Assembly: GCF_000518805.1 (NCBI RefSeq)
Contig: NZ_JAEH01000008.1
Coordinates: forward strand, 88,901-152,900
Source: Shewanella waksmanii ATCC BAA-643
Lineage (GTDB): Bacteria > Pseudomonadota > Gammaproteobacteria > Enterobacterales > Shewanellaceae
Reading direction: 5' to 3'
Length of the DNA: 64,000 nt
The position numbers and the translations under genes are program-made. This document shows, in pieces, positions 63,688-64,000 of this stretch (position 1 is its first letter; each line of letters begins with the position of its first letter). The notes beneath the pieces are model-generated. The model did no database searches and was not told the DNA's origin. It worked only from the letters and a program-made list of their open reading frames with translations.

Positions 63688-64000
63688 TGTCCCGTCCTGA
63701 GATAAGTTGACACTTTGGAGACTTATCTATGAAACCTTCAAGCACAATCAGCATTAAACGTACACAACGTGATTACACATTAGGCTTTAAATTAGCCGTT
63801 GTCAGTCAAGTAGAAAAAGGCGAGCTAACCTATAAGCAAGCTCAACAGCACTACGGTATTCAAGGTCGAAGTACGGTCCTTACATGGTTAAGAAAGCATG
63901 GTAGATTAGACTGGACGCAACCCATGGAGCACTCTCCTATGTCTAAATCTAAAGAAACACCTGCCCAGAAAATCAAACGATTAGAGAAACAAGTTTCTAA
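63688..64000 (+). mobile_element. left end of an IS3-like insertion sequence (truncated by the window)
   Basis: The element probably begins near TGTCCCGTCCTGAG at 63688, just after the ppiD terminator, and continues past the window. A hairpin (GATAAGT at 63701-63707 with ACTTATC at 63721-63727) covers the ribosome site of the first transposase frame. The exact terminal repeat and target duplication cannot be defined without the other end. Confidence 0.65.
63729..64000 (+). CDS. IS3-family transposase OrfA (partial)
   Basis: The open frame starts at an ATG preceded by GGAG and continues to the window edge with about 90 codons. It has the OrfA pattern of a helix-turn-helix (RDYTLGFKLAVVSQVE, then YKQAQQHYGIQGRSTVLTWLRKHG) followed by the start of a leucine-zipper-like segment (KIKRLEKQV). 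OrfB, the DDE catalytic part, is expected beyond the window. Confidence 0.82.
   Translation, partial: MKPSSTISIKRTQRDYTLGFKLAVVSQVEKGELTYKQAQQHYGIQGRSTVLTWLRKHGRLDWTQPMEHSPMSKSKETPAQKIKRLEKQVS

Overview
The window is chromosomal DNA from a Shewanella-type gammaproteobacterium. The strongest evidence is a complete extracellular electron-transfer locus of the mtrDEF / omcA / mtrCAB kind. It is flanked on one side by feoAB, glnS, miaE, lpxH, ppiB, cysS, folD, tig, clpP, clpX, lon, hupB and ppiD, and on the other by panP and a glycerate locus. From memory this is the gene order around the mtr region of S. oneidensis. The species is not MR-1-like in detail, because three outer-membrane cytochrome genes lie between mtrF and mtrC where MR-1 has one (omcA).

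Layout. 1-5.2 kb: tail of an unknown gene, metA, an RluA-family pseudouridine synthase, a putative outer-membrane protein, and a likely operon of VOC protein, GyrI-like protein and WYL regulator. 5.1-11.0 kb (minus strand): panP, then glycerate kinase, a GntP-type permease and a CdaR-type regulator, with a perfect palindrome in front of the permease gene. 11.1-13.3 kb (minus): a GAF-GGDEF diguanylate cyclase, a uracil-DNA-glycosylase-family protein and a small membrane protein. 13.7-25.1 kb (plus): a membrane-anchored CadC-like regulator with a beta-propeller-like periplasmic part, two secreted zinc metalloproteases, and a TonB-dependent receptor between the proteases.

25.2-43.8 kb (minus): mtrD-mtrE-mtrF, a decaheme lipoprotein, an 11-heme UndA-type lipoprotein, a second divergent decaheme lipoprotein, then mtrC-mtrA-mtrB. 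The cluster has two periplasmic decahemes (MtrA, MtrD), two beta-barrels (MtrB, MtrE) and five surface cytochromes, with 71 CxxCH motifs in seven cytochrome genes. Rho-independent terminators divide it into about four transcription units. The mtrD/feoA intergenic region carries a near-consensus CRP site and Fur boxes, linking the locus to carbon/anaerobic control and to iron.

44.2-63.6 kb: feoAB, glnS, a Yip1-family membrane protein, miaE, lpxH, ppiB, cysS, folD, four tRNA genes (two identical tRNA-Pro, tRNA-Arg, tRNA-His), tig, clpP-clpX, lon with a sigma-32-like promoter, hupB and ppiD. The window ends inside an insertion sequence (OrfA of an IS3-like element) just downstream of ppiD.

How the parts fit together: MtrA/MtrB and MtrD/MtrE are predicted to carry electrons through the outer membrane to MtrC, MtrF and the additional lipoprotein cytochromes, which reduce Fe(III), Mn(IV), flavins or electrodes. 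FeoAB next door imports the Fe(II) this produces. The metalloprotease/TonB block looks like an unrelated peptide-scavenging module inserted beside the respiratory locus.
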